Below are positions 1 to 9,900 of a DNA stretch of 64,000 nucleotides, one piece after another. The position numbers and the translations under genes are program-made. The notes below the pieces were generated by a model. It saw nothing but the letters and a program-made list of their open reading frames with translations. It was not told where the DNA came from and made no database searches. Positions within the stretch are counted from its first letter, which is position 1; each line of letters begins with the position of its first letter. The stretch lies in contig DASRFG010000026.1 of the NCBI GenBank assembly GCA_035651655.1, forward strand, positions 48,499 through 112,498, read 5' to 3'. The DNA comes from Terriglobales bacterium (GTDB lineage: Bacteria > Acidobacteriota > Terriglobia > Terriglobales > Acidobacteriaceae).

Positions 1-1539
1 GGTTGCATTGACAGCAACACGGCCGCGCTGGCTGATTTTCTTGCCGGGAACGTATTGAAGTCCACCATCGCGGTAGGCAACGCGGAACGTGCCGTCACTG
101 TCAATGCATTTAACGCCTACATTCAGGATGCCTGGCAGGTCACCCGCAAGCTGAACCTGAATTACGGACTCCGTTATGAATACTTCGGTCCGCTGCATAG
201 CGGCAAAAAGGACCTGGGAGTTTTCATCCCGGGTAAGGCCCTGCTCATTCAGGGAAATGGCATCGATTCCATCTTCCCGCCAGACAGAAACAACTTTGCA
301 CCTCGCCTCGGCTTTGCCTATCAGCCCAGAGAGAACGGCGATCTGGTGGTTCGCGGCGGAATCGGGGTCTTCTTCGATCAGATCAACATGAATCCTTTCC
401 TGGACTTCCGCCCACCCATCACCGCGGCGAGTGGTTTACAGGGCAACCCCGTTGGTCCGTCCCCATACTCTACCTATACTCGCAACGGGTATAACTGGCA
501 GGCGGTGCAAGCCGGCGGGCAGTCGATCTTCCCTGGTGTCCAGACTTGCCCCAGTTTGAACTTCAACATCGATCCTGGCTGCGGCGTTCCGGGCGCCGGC
601 GGCACGAATATCTACAACGTTTTTGGTGTCAACCAGAATTTCCGCGCCCCCTATTTTTACAGCTACAATCTGCAACTCGAAAAAGCCCTCGGCAATGCCG
701 CATTGGTCCAGATCGGTTACGTAGGGAACCAGGGGCGCAAGCTGAACATAATGCTGAACCTGAACCAGAACGGAGATTACAACACGCTATATCCCAACGT
801 CGGTTCGATCCTGCAGCTCAACAGCTCAGGCACCTCAAACTACAACGGACTGCAATCCGTTTTCAGAGTGAAATCCTGGCACGGGTTGACCTCCCAGTTC
901 GCTTACACCTGGGCGCATTCTCTCGATGAGATCAGCGAGTATCGTGCCGTCATCCCCTTTGACAGCTTCAACCTGCACCTGGACTATGGAAATAGCGACT
1001 ACGACACCCGCCACCTATTCACCACCAGTTTCACCTACGACATACCGGGGTCTTCGCATGGTCCCAAAATCCTGACGCATGGATGGCAGCTGAGCAGTTT
1101 GTTGAACTTCCATAGCGGGCAACCTTACGACATCACTCGTCCGGGCAAGAATTTGATTGGCGATCCTTTTGCGGGTGTTTCGCACAGCTTTTCGAAAAAC
1201 CTGCCGATCTGCTCCTGTGCTGGCATGCAGTGGGTTAACCCGTTAGCTTTCGCCTCGGCAACGGGTCCTGGAAACCTTTCGCGTAATAAGTTCGCTGGGC
1301 CTGGCTTTGGAGACGTGGATCTATCTGTCTTCAAGAACATTCCCATCACGGAGCGGTTCAGACTTCAGCTCCGCGCAGAGATGTTCAACCTATTCAATCG
1401 AATCAACCTCGTATCCGGAGCGGGAGCAGTGAACTCCGACGGCACAATCACAGATACGATCGGCGACTTCAACGGCGCCCCGGGCCTTGGGCCGGGTGAG
1501 CCCTTCAACATGCAGCTGGCTATAAAGATTATTTTCTAA
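1..1539 (+). CDS. TonB-dependent receptor, Oar-like, C-terminal part (5' end outside window)
   Basis: The reading frame is open from the first base, so only the C-terminal 512 residues are visible. They consist of alternating aromatic and polar stretches typical of outer-membrane beta-strands, with repeated patterns such as NLNYGLRYEYFGP, DVDLSVFKNIPITERFRLQL and RAEMFNLFNRIN. The protein ends in MQLAIKIIF; a terminal phenylalanine is the usual last residue of a barrel protein. The pattern matches the large Oar/CarboxypepD_reg TonB receptors expanded in Acidobacteria, thought to take up oligosaccharides or other large substrates. The substrate cannot be read from this part. The plug and carboxypeptidase-like regulatory domain would lie upstream of the window. 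A strong terminator follows the stop codon. Confidence 0.9.
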   Translation, partial: GCIDSNTAALADFLAGNVLKSTIAVGNAERAVTVNAFNAYIQDAWQVTRKLNLNYGLRYEYFGPLHSGKKDLGVFIPGKALLIQGNGIDSIFPPDRNNFAPRLGFAYQPRENGDLVVRGGIGVFFDQINMNPFLDFRPPITAASGLQGNPVGPSPYSTYTRNGYNWQAVQAGGQSIFPGVQTCPSLNFNIDPGCGVPGAGGTNIYNVFGVNQNFRAPYFYSYNLQLEKALGNAALVQIGYVGNQGRKLNIMLNLNQNGDYNTLYPNVGSILQLNSSGTSNYNGLQSVFRVKSWHGLTSQFAYTWAHSLDEISEYRAVIPFDSFNLHLDYGNSDYDTRHLFTTSFTYDIPGSSHGPKILTHGWQLSSLLNFHSGQPYDITRPGKNLIGDPFAGVSHSFSKNLPICSCAGMQWVNPLAFASATGPGNLSRNKFAGPGFGDVDLSVFKNIPITERFRLQLRAEMFNLFNRINLVSGAGAVNSDGTITDTIGDFNGAPGLGPGEPFNMQLAIKIIF

Positions 1540-1559
1540 CGATTGTTCGCTACTTCGTC

Positions 1560-1592
1560 GGATGCGCGAGTTCTCTCGCGCATCCTTTTTTT
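1560..1592 (+). terminator. Rho-independent terminator of the TonB receptor gene
   Basis: An 11-bp perfect stem (GGATGCGCGAG / CTCGCGCATCC) with a TTCT loop is followed directly by seven T residues. It lies 20 bases after the receptor stop codon. The structure is unambiguous on the plus strand. Confidence 0.93.
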
Positions 1593-1637
1593 GCGGCGTG
1601 TCCGCTCGGCGGCCCCGCTTGGCACGAGTCTTTTCTG

Positions 1638-1946
1638 CTACAGATTCAGACTCCGCAGACAGTAGCGGATCTCGGTGGTCATCTCCAACACCCGAATGCC
1701 TTCTACCACCATCAGTTTGCAGGACAGTGCTGCTCGTTGCGGGGTGCCTTCGCCATGGTCGTAGGTCACGCGGCAGTATTGACAGTCTTCATTCCAGCAG
1801 AAGCGGCCGTAGGAAACACCCTCCGGAGCCAGTTGCTGGAAGCAGCGAAGCAGGGTGTTGTTCTCTGGGACCTCGAAGACACGTCCGCCCACCTGGATTT
1901 TGACAAGCTTGTCGAAGGGCCGCAGCAGAGGTCCAGGGGCTGTCAT
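1638..1946 (-). CDS. 2Fe-2S ferredoxin-like protein
   Basis: This 102-residue protein has a ubiquitin-like beta-grasp start (VKIQVGGRVFEVPENNTLL) and cysteines at 50, 55, 58 and 76 (C-x4-C-x2-C-x17-C), the spacing expected for plant-type [2Fe-2S] ligands. It probably carries electrons or forms a small module of a larger oxidoreductase, but no partner gene lies beside it. It is convergent with the TonB receptor gene, whose terminator lies between them. The ATG at 1946 has no strong Shine-Dalgarno sequence. Confidence is high for the fold and low for the pathway. Confidence 0.8.
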   Translation of the reverse strand: MTAPGPLLRPFDKLVKIQVGGRVFEVPENNTLLRCFQQLAPEGVSYGRFCWNEDCQYCRVTYDHGEGTPQRAALSCKLMVVEGIRVLEMTTEIRYCLRSLNL

Positions 1947-2010
1947 GTTGAATGAATTGTATGTTGGGTAGCTTCCCGGCAGCTAAAACGAAAGGCGCTA
2001 GACTCGCGGG

Positions 2011-2301
2011 CTACTGGCTGGGAGTACGATGCGCATTGCGCTTTGCATCTCTGCGCTGCTGAGCAGCCAGGCGTTCCTGCCGCTTCTTATCGGCCTTCAG
2101 GAACTTCATTTCGGCTTTCTCACGCTCGCTGAGGCGGCGCGCGGGATGGGTCATTGTATGTTTGGGGCCTTTTACGCCATGCCGCTTCTTGGGAGCGTCA
2201 GCGCGGCTGGTTCCCTGTTGGGCCGCTGCCACTCCGACCAGGCAAAGTCCCGCGACCAAGACCACCATCAGCCGCAGTGTCTGCAGACCCGTACGCCCCA
2301 A
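2011..2301 (-). CDS. small basic secreted protein, function unknown
   Basis: The 96-residue product has an N-terminal hydrophobic segment (LMVVLVAGLCLVGVAAA) followed by a likely signal-peptidase site AAAQQ. The mature part is very rich in Lys and Arg (KKRHGVKGPKHTMTHPARR, then a charged helix with EREKAEMKFLKADKKR). The start is TTG at 2301, supported by AGGGAGG four bases upstream. No known domain was recognised. The charged tail looks helical and could bind nucleic acid or envelope polyanions, which is a guess. It is probably transcribed alone. Confidence 0.65.
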   Translation of the reverse strand: MGRTGLQTLRLMVVLVAGLCLVGVAAAQQGTSRADAPKKRHGVKGPKHTMTHPARRLSEREKAEMKFLKADKKRQERLAAQQRRDAKRNAHRTPSQ

Positions 2302-2453
2302 ATTGCCTCCCTGACCTTCCCCCCACCCTGAACGCTTATCATGTTATAACCCAGAAGCTGCAAAAAGTTGCAACGGATCGAGATGGGGAGCCTTACCGAG
2401 CAACAACCGAGCGGCCACAGACATCTCTTGCTATGTCACAGAAAGGAAACTTC

Positions 2454-2801
2454 ATGGCGGGTTCAGCAGAGCGGCAGCGTGACGAAGATTTCGGCAAAGG
2501 AGCGGTCGAAGGGGATGAGAAGGCCGGAAACAGTTCCCTTAGTGGCCAGTTGGGACATCGCGATCAGAACCCGCTGGTGAAATCCTCGGACACCGACTTC
2601 CCCGAACCGGGCGAAAGTCCCGAACACACGGGTGAACCGCAAGGTAAAAGCCTTCTGGACAAGGACAGCGGATGCGGTGAAGGCACAGCCCAGCAAAGGC
2701 CATGTCCCCAGAACCCCGAGCACGTTGGCCAGACCCAGGATCCTGGCCACCGCCAGAAACAAAATCAGGGTGACGAGAAAGACGATCCCCTGGTCGCTTA
2801 A
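2454..2801 (+). CDS. doubtful hydrophilic ORF, possibly antisense to a membrane-protein fragment
   Basis: A 115-codon plus-strand frame begins with ATG after AAAGGAAAC, a good ribosome-binding site. Its product is low-complexity and hydrophilic (rich in Gly, Asp, Glu, Gln and Pro) with no recognised domain. The opposite strand over the same bases is also open and encodes a hydrophobic stretch (IVFLVTLILFLAVARILGLA), but that frame lacks an ATG or GTG start before the hydrophobic segment. One of the two may be real and neither is secure. The region sits between korB (minus) and the small secreted gene (minus). Confidence 0.25.
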   Translation: MAGSAERQRDEDFGKGAVEGDEKAGNSSLSGQLGHRDQNPLVKSSDTDFPEPGESPEHTGEPQGKSLLDKDSGCGEGTAQQRPCPQNPEHVGQTQDPGHRQKQNQGDEKDDPLVA

Positions 2802-2815
2802 AAGCGGCCGGTCAG

Positions 2816-3862
2816 CTATCTGAGCTCTTCCATCACCTGCTCAAGCACCTCGCGCCCGGGCCGCACCACGCTTTGCGGCAACGTTGCCAGGGGTTCTTCG
2901 GTGACGTTGAGCATATCAATGAAGGTTGGCGCCTTGGTGTCTACGAACAGAATGCCTGTCAGCACTTCGCTATTCTCATGCGCCTCCATCAGGCGCTTAA
3001 TGGCTGCAATGCGGTTGGTGGGATCGTAATCTTCCTCCAGTTTGCGCAGCCGCAGCTGAGAACCGTCATGCATGGTGACGCTCACCGTGGTGCCCGGATC
3101 GTAATCCACGCTGATCTCTTCAAACGCGGGCACGAAGCTGATCTCCTGCAGCGGCTCCTCATGGTCCTTCATGTACTTGTAAGACTTGGTCGAGCCCTCG
3201 TGATCGTTAAAGGTAACGCAGGGAGAGATGACGTCGAGCATCACGGTACCGCGATGCGCAATGGCAGCCTTCAACAGGCTGTGCAGTTGCCGCTTATCGC
3301 CGGAGAATGAACGGCCCACGAATGTAGCCCCCAACTGAATGGCCAAAGCACAAGTGTCAATGGGCGGCAGGTCGTTGATGACACCAGTCTTCAGTTTTGA
3401 GCCCACGTCGGCGGTGGCGGAGAACTGTCCTTTGGTCAAGCCATAGACGCCGTTGTCTTCGATGATGTAGATGATCGGCAGATTACGGCGCATAAGATGA
3501 ACGAATTGTCCGATGCCGATCGAAGCTGTGTCGCCATCACCACTGACCCCTAGTGCCATAAGCTGCTGATTGGCCAGGACGGCGCCGGTGGCCACGGAGG
3601 GCATGCGTCCGTGCACGGAATTGAAACTGTGCGCCCGGTTCATGAAATAAGCAGGGGTCTTGGATGAGCACCCAATGCCTGAGAGTTTGGCCAGGCGCTC
3701 GGGCTTTACGCCCATTTCATACATGGCATCGATAATTCGCTCGCTGATCGCATTGTGCCCGCAACCCGCGCACAGGGTGGTCCTTCCGCCCTTGTAATCG
3801 AGCACTGAAAGGCCGATGCGATTCGTCTTCGGCGGTGGGGTGGAAGTGGGAGTGGTGGCCAT
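2816..3862 (-). CDS. korB: 2-oxoacid:ferredoxin oxidoreductase, beta subunit
   Basis: The thiamine-diphosphate-binding half of a 2-oxoacid:ferredoxin oxidoreductase, 348 residues. It shows CAGCGHN (31-37) and the ThDP/Mg motif GDGDTAS (about 108-114) followed by an asparagine-containing EDNGVYGLTKGQ. With the alpha subunit it oxidatively decarboxylates a 2-oxoacid, most likely 2-oxoglutarate, to the acyl-CoA while reducing ferredoxin in the cytosol. The start lies one base after the korA stop codon, so the two are surely co-translated. Substrate choice (2-oxoglutarate rather than pyruvate or branched-chain acids) is inferred from KorAB-type size and two-subunit layout. Confidence 0.93.
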   Translation of the reverse strand: MATTPTSTPPPKTNRIGLSVLDYKGGRTTLCAGCGHNAISERIIDAMYEMGVKPERLAKLSGIGCSSKTPAYFMNRAHSFNSVHGRMPSVATGAVLANQQLMALGVSGDGDTASIGIGQFVHLMRRNLPIIYIIEDNGVYGLTKGQFSATADVGSKLKTGVINDLPPIDTCALAIQLGATFVGRSFSGDKRQLHSLLKAAIAHRGTVMLDVISPCVTFNDHEGSTKSYKYMKDHEEPLQEISFVPAFEEISVDYDPGTTVSVTMHDGSQLRLRKLEEDYDPTNRIAAIKRLMEAHENSEVLTGILFVDTKAPTFIDMLNVTEEPLATLPQSVVRPGREVLEQVMEELR

Positions 3863-3863
3863 T

Positions 3864-5699
3864 TTACTTGCCCTCCATCATGATGATTTCGTCAGTCACC
3901 GAGCGAGCGTCGAGCGGCAGCCCGTGAATATGAGCAATGCTGCGCAGCCGGGTGATGCGTTCAGGCGAAATGTCCAGTTTCAACAGAGACAACAACTGAG
4001 CGTCCCGGTTTTGTTCGACCAGATACACGCGATCATGCTTCTCCACAAAATCATGCACCTCACGGGTGAATGGATAGGCTTTGATCCGCAGGTAATCAAC
4101 TTCCAGGTTGTATTCCTTGCGGAGCTGATCGCGGCTCTCGACGATCGCCCAGTGACTGGTGCCGTAAGCAATGATGCCGATTTTGGACTTGCCGGTGTGC
4201 ACTTCGGGGCGCGGAACGAACTTGCGCGCGGTTTCAAACTTATGATTTAGGCGCTCCATGTTATTGGAGTAGTCGTCCGCCCGCTCACTATATTGCGATT
4301 TCTCATTATGGCCGCTGCCGCGCGCGAAGTAAGCGGCGCCCGGATGGTCAGTTCCCGGCAGGGTGCGATACCCGATGCCATCGCCGTCCACGTCCTTGTA
4401 GCGGGCAAATCCGCCGAGACGATCGAGATCTTCCTTGCTCAACAATTTCCCGCGATTTAGCGGCTTCTCGGGATAGGGAAACGGATCGGACATCCAGTTG
4501 TTCATGCCCAAATCAAGATCAGACATTACGAATACGGGCGTCTGGAAATGTTCGGCGATGTCGAAGGCCTCGCCGGCCATGGTGAAACACTCCTCGACCG
4601 ACGACGGAAATAGCATGATGTGCTTGGTGTCGCCATGCGATAGGACGGCGGTGAACAGAATGTCGCCTTGAGAAGTACGCGTAGGCAACCCGGTGGATGG
4701 CCCCACCCGCTGAATGTCCCAAATGACCGCGGGAATTTCTGTGTAGTAACCGAGGCCGGCGAATTCCGCCATCAGCGAGATGCCGGGTCCGGCGGTTGCG
4801 GTCATCGAGCGAGCACCCGCCCAAGCCGCGCCCAGAACCATGCCAATAGCCGCCAATTCGTCTTCCGCCTGGACGATTGCGAATGTCGCTTTGCCATCCT
4901 TGCCGATGCGGTATTGCTTCATGTAATCAATCAGGCTCTCCACCAGCGAAGAGGAGGGCGTAATCGGATACCAGGTCACCACCGTGACGCCGGCGAACAT
5001 GCAGCCCAATGCAGCGGCTGAGTTGCCGTCAATGATGATCTTGCCCTGGTTTTTGTCCATGCGCGTGATCCAGTAAGGATCCTGCTTGGTCAGTGTATTC
5101 ACGGCATATTCGTATCCGGCGCGGGCCGCGTTGAAGTTCAGGTCCGCAGCTTTTGCCTTCCTGGCAAATTGTTTGCGGATGGCCTTCTCAATCTCCGCCA
5201 TGTCAATGTTGAGCAGCCGCGCCGCGACGCCGACGTAAATCATGTTCTTGACTAGCTTGCGCAGCTTGGCTTCCGGGCAGACGGTCGCAACCAACTTGTC
5301 GTAGGGCACGGAGTAGAAAGTGAGATCATTGCGCAAGGCACGCAAATTGAGCGGCTCGTCATAGAGCACGACTGCGCCTGGCGCCAGCGACATAGTGTCT
5401 TCTTGCGCCGTCTCCGGATTCATTGCCACCAGTAGATCAATTTCCTTCTTGCGAGCAATGTAGCCATCTTTATTGGCGCGGATGGTGTACCAGGTGGGCA
5501 GGCCGGCGATATTAGACGGAAAGAGGTTCTTACCTGAAACCGGTACGCCCATCTGGAAAATACTGCGCAGAAGAACGCTGTTAGAGCTTTGTGATCCCGA
5601 GCCGTTAACCGTCGCGACTTGAATGCTCATATCATTCACAACGCGCTTTTGGACCGGTTGTCCCGGGACTTCTCGTATTGCTACATCGGTGGTGGCCAT
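3864..5699 (-). CDS. korA: 2-oxoacid:ferredoxin oxidoreductase, alpha subunit (gamma-alpha fusion)
   Basis: This 611-residue subunit fuses the gamma domain (about residues 30-205, with FQMGVPVSGKNLFPSNIAG near the start) to the pyrimidine-binding alpha domain (from about 215; motif WYPITPSSSLVESL) and a C-terminal transketolase-like domain (about 500-611). The gamma-alpha fusion is typical of KorA-type enzymes. It binds the substrate and coenzyme A. The length is normal for the family. A leader of 169 bp separates it from the upstream accA gene, so it may have its own promoter. In the context of icd, sdh and mdh in the same window it plausibly fills the 2-oxoglutarate step of the TCA cycle. 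Confidence 0.93.
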   Translation of the reverse strand: MATTDVAIREVPGQPVQKRVVNDMSIQVATVNGSGSQSSNSVLLRSIFQMGVPVSGKNLFPSNIAGLPTWYTIRANKDGYIARKKEIDLLVAMNPETAQEDTMSLAPGAVVLYDEPLNLRALRNDLTFYSVPYDKLVATVCPEAKLRKLVKNMIYVGVAARLLNIDMAEIEKAIRKQFARKAKAADLNFNAARAGYEYAVNTLTKQDPYWITRMDKNQGKIIIDGNSAAALGCMFAGVTVVTWYPITPSSSLVESLIDYMKQYRIGKDGKATFAIVQAEDELAAIGMVLGAAWAGARSMTATAGPGISLMAEFAGLGYYTEIPAVIWDIQRVGPSTGLPTRTSQGDILFTAVLSHGDTKHIMLFPSSVEECFTMAGEAFDIAEHFQTPVFVMSDLDLGMNNWMSDPFPYPEKPLNRGKLLSKEDLDRLGGFARYKDVDGDGIGYRTLPGTDHPGAAYFARGSGHNEKSQYSERADDYSNNMERLNHKFETARKFVPRPEVHTGKSKIGIIAYGTSHWAIVESRDQLRKEYNLEVDYLRIKAYPFTREVHDFVEKHDRVYLVEQNRDAQLLSLLKLDISPERITRLRSIAHIHGLPLDARSVTDEIIMMEGK

Positions 5700-5868
5700 G
5701 AACTCTATCCTTATGAAGTGGAGCCGGTGGAAACGTCCGCCGTCTCGAGGTTTATTGGGAAACTATTAATTATACGGTAAGGCGGAGACATAGCGGCGCA
5801 CGAAAGTCCTTCCCCGCTCGGAGGAACAGAGGTGGTAAACCTCGCCACAGGGCCCACTGCTTGTGTCG

Positions 5869-6951
5869 TTATTCTCCGCGGAAGAACTCCGCCATGTGGC
5901 GAAATTTATTGTATCGTGAGGCGACTAATTCGGAAGCAGGAATTTTCTTCAACTCCGAGTAGTGTTTCTGTAGCCCTGCGGCCAGCAGGGCTGCGGCAGC
6001 TTCGTGGTCGCGATGGGCCCCTCCTTCAGGTTCGGGGAGGACGTCATCAATACATCCCAGCCCCTGCAAATCAGAAGCGGTAATCCGCAAGGCTTGCGCT
6101 GCCAGGTCTTTCTTACTGGCATCGCGCCACATGATCGAAGCGCAGCCTTCGGGTGAGATTACGGAGTAGATGGCGTTCTCCATCATTAGGACCCGGTCAG
6201 CGACCGCAATTGCCAGTGCACCACCGCTTCCCCCTTCGCCAGTGATGGTGCTGATGATGGGGACCTTAATGCGCGCCATCTCCCGCAAGTTGCGGGCAAT
6301 GGCCTCCGCCTGTCCACGTTCCTCGGCGCCCAGGCCGGGGTAAGCACCGGGCGTGTCCACAAATGTGAAGATGGGCCGGCCGAATTTTTCAGCAACATGC
6401 ATGGCTCGCAACGCCTTGCGATAGCCTTCCGGATTCGGCATGCCAAAATTGCGGTAAACCTTTTGGCGCGTGTCGCGGGCCTTCTGATGCCCGATCAGCA
6501 GCACCTCTTCACCGTTGAAGCGGGCCATGCCACAAATAATTGCGGGGTCGTCACCAAAAGTGCGATCGCCGTGAATCTCACTCCACTCAGTAAAGATGCG
6601 CTCGATATAGTCGAGAAGGTATGGGCGTTGCGGATGACGCGCCAGCTCTGTCTTTTCCCATGCGTTCAGGTGCGCATAAATCTGCTGGCGAAGCGCGTTC
6701 ACGCGCTCGTGTAATTGCTGCAGCCTGCGCTGGGCTTCCTTATTCTCGCCGGCCAGAGATTCAAGCTGCCCGATCTGCTGCTCGATCTTTTCCAGTTCGT
6801 GTTGTGCCTTACTGGCTGATTCCATCTTGCTTGAGTGGCCGTTCCTGCCGTGAGACCAAAGCGACTCCACCATGGACAGCAGAAACTCGGAGACGGCGAA
6901 TCTGCCTTCGCCGCCCATCATCCGCGCTGCTGCCGCTGCCGTAGCTTCCAT
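5869..6951 (-). CDS. accA: acetyl-CoA carboxylase, carboxyltransferase subunit alpha
   Basis: AccA of the cytosolic acetyl-CoA carboxylase complex, which makes malonyl-CoA for fatty-acid synthesis. A coiled N-terminal helix (HELEKIEQQIGQLESLAG) precedes the crotonase-like core with HPQRPYLLDYIE, GMPNPEGYRKA, TPGAYPG and the oxyanion-hole region TGEGGSGGALAI. The start chosen gives 360 residues and lies 23 bases after the dnaE stop, fitting an operon. An internal ATG at 6825 would give the more usual 318 residues, and the first 42 residues have no family match I recognise, so the later start is a real alternative. Confidence 0.94.
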   Translation of the reverse strand: MEATAAAAARMMGGEGRFAVSEFLLSMVESLWSHGRNGHSSKMESASKAQHELEKIEQQIGQLESLAGENKEAQRRLQQLHERVNALRQQIYAHLNAWEKTELARHPQRPYLLDYIERIFTEWSEIHGDRTFGDDPAIICGMARFNGEEVLLIGHQKARDTRQKVYRNFGMPNPEGYRKALRAMHVAEKFGRPIFTFVDTPGAYPGLGAEERGQAEAIARNLREMARIKVPIISTITGEGGSGGALAIAVADRVLMMENAIYSVISPEGCASIMWRDASKKDLAAQALRITASDLQGLGCIDDVLPEPEGGAHRDHEAAAALLAAGLQKHYSELKKIPASELVASRYNKFRHMAEFFRGE

Positions 6952-6974
6952 GCTGCTTGCTTCTATCCGATCCC

Positions 6975-9900
6975 TTATCCGACTACTCGTACACTTCCGC
7001 GCCCACAGAGCTGCTCCACCCGTGCGATGAAGCCCCGATCTGGTTGCACATTATAGCCTTCAGTTTCCATAACCACCATGAAGTCGCCCTGCCGTTCCAC
7101 ATCGAATAACAGTTTCGCCTGGCCCTTGCGTTCGGCGCAAAGGGAATGGAGCGCATCAACTGTGGCTTCTGTGGCAGTCTCAAGCGGGATTCTGATGCGC
7201 AGGGCATTCGGGAGCTTGGGCTGGGCTTCTTCCAAGGGGACGATGTCGCTGACCGTGAGCTTGGGATTGGCTCCTTCCTCAATGCGAACTCCTCCCCGGA
7301 TGAGCACTGGGGCTTCGATTTTCAGACGCTCTTGCAGGCGTTTAAATGCTTCGGGGAATACGAGCATCTCCAAAGACCCGGTCATGTCCTCAAGAGAGCC
7401 CTGCGCGTAGAGGTCGCCCTTTTTTGACTTAAGGACGCGAACATTGGCGGTGACACCACCGACATAAATTTCCGCGTCTTTGGCGGTGGACTGCTTCATG
7501 CGGCCTATGTCCTCGATAGTTAGAGCGCTGAAATCGGCGAGTTTGTCCTGATATTTTTCCAGCGGATGCCCGGTAATGAAAAATCCGAGAATTTCCTTTT
7601 CTGCGGACAGCCGCGTGTGCTCGTCCCAATCTGGAATCTCGGGTAGGTGGTCATTGTGGACCGGCGCCTCGTCCTGCTGGAATACACCAAACAATCCATG
7701 CTGACCGGATTCGGCATCGCGCTGGGCTTTCTGCGCGCGCTCCATGGCTTTGTCCACTACGGCCATGAGCTGCGCGCGCCGGCCAAGAGAATCCATGGCG
7801 CCACTCTTGATCAAAGATTCCACGACGCGTTTGTTGAGCAGCCGCAGATCTACTTTCTCGCAAAACTCGAACATGGAAGAGAACCGACCCAGCCCCTTCC
7901 GAGCCAGAGCGATGGATTCAATAGCGTTGTGGCCCACGTTCTTCACCGCAGCCAGGCCAAAGCGAATGGCAGCACCGTGAGGAGTGAAATTCGCATCGCT
8001 AACGTTAATGTCCGGCGGCTCGACGGCGATCCCCATCTCACGGCATTCGTTGATGTACTTTACGACCTCATCGGTATTGCCCGTCACTGACGTCAAAAGC
8101 GCCGCCATGAACTCCACCGGATAATGCGTCTTCAAATAAGCCGTGTGATAGGCCAGGAGCGCATACGCGGCGGAGTGCGATTTGTTAAATCCGTAGCCGG
8201 CAAATTGCTCCATCAGATCGAAGATCTTCTCGATCTTTTTCGGCGGAAGTCCACGCTGCACCGCGCCTTGGACGAAGCGCTCACGCTGGGCCGCCATCTC
8301 AGCCGGAATTTTCTTGCCCATTGCCCGCCGCAGAAGGTCGGCTTCACCCAGCGAATAGCCCGCCAGCTTGTTGGCGATCTGCATCACCTGTTCCTGGTAC
8401 ACGATGACGCCCAGAGTTTCTTTCAGTATCTCTTCGAGCTCCGGCAGTTCGTATTCAATCCGCTTGCGGCCGTGTTTGCGGTCAATGAAATCATCAATCA
8501 TTCCGCCCTGGATCGGTCCTGGCCGATACAGTGCATTTAAGGCAGTGAGGTCCTGGATGGAGTTGGGCTGGTAGCGGCGCAACACATCCCGCATGCCGTG
8601 TGATTCAAACTGAAAGACGCCCGAAGTCAGTCCCTTGTGGAATACCTTTTCATAGGTTTCGACATCCTCGAGCGGAATTCCCTCAAGGGCGACCTGCTCG
8701 CTGCGCGTCTGCGCAATCAGCTTGATGGTGTCATCGAGGATGGTAAGCGTGGTGAGCCCAAGAAAATCCATCTTGAGCAGGCCCATCTTCTCGATCGCCG
8801 TCATGTCGAAGGCGGTGACGATTTCATCGTTCTTGGTCTTGTGCAGCGGCACAAGTTCGGTCAGTGGGCGCGGCGAGATCACCACTCCGGCAGCATGCAC
8901 ACCGGAATTCCGCACCAAACCCTCCAGCTTCCGGGCAGTGGTAATCAACTCTTTGACTTGAGCATCGTTCTGAAATGCGGCCTGCAGCGCAGGCGAATCC
9001 TGCAGCGCTTTCTCCAAAGTGATATTGAGCTGCGCCGGCACCATCTTGGCGATGCGGTCCACTTCCGCATAGGGGATATCCATGGCCCGGCCGACGTCCT
9101 TAATCGCGGCCTTGGCGGCCATGGTGCCGAAGGTGATGATTTGCGCCACGTTCTCGCGTCCATACTTGCTGGTGACGTAATCAATTACCTCGCCCCGTCG
9201 GTTCATGCAAAAATCAATGTCAATGTCCGGCATGGACACGCGCTCGGGGTTAAGGAAGCGCTCAAACAGCAAGTCGTGTTGCAGCGGATCTATGTCGGTG
9301 ATCCCCATGGCGTAGGAGACCAGCGAACCGGCCGCCGAGCCGCGCCCGGGGCCCACAGGAATGTTGTGTTCTTTGGCATAGCGGATGAAGTCCCAAACAA
9401 TAAGAAAATACCCAGCGAACTGCATTTGCTGGATGATGCCGATTTCACGGGCAAGACGCTGTTCGTAATCCGCCAAAGAATTCTTGAGCTGCCCACGCGC
9501 CTCAAACTGCCGCAAACTCTCCAGCCGACCCGCAAAACCCTCCCGCGCGATATGCCCAAAGTAGGTGTCCAGCGTAAAACCGGGCGGAACTTCGAAATGC
9601 GGAAACGGATTGCCAACTTTCTCCAGGCGCAGATTGCAACGCGCTGCGATATCAACCGTGCGGCTAAGAACATCCGGGGTGTCCTTGAAGACGCGGTACA
9701 TCTCGTCGTAACTTTTGACGAAGAACCCCGTCCCCTGGAACTTCATCCGGTTGGTGTCCTGGATGGACTTTCCGGTCTGAATGCAAACCATGACGTCCTG
9801 GGCGTGCGCGTCGTCTTCGCAAAGATAGTGGCTGTCGTTGGTGGCGACCAGAGGTGTATTCAGCTCTTTGCTGAGCTGCAACAGTCCGGGCTGGATGCGC

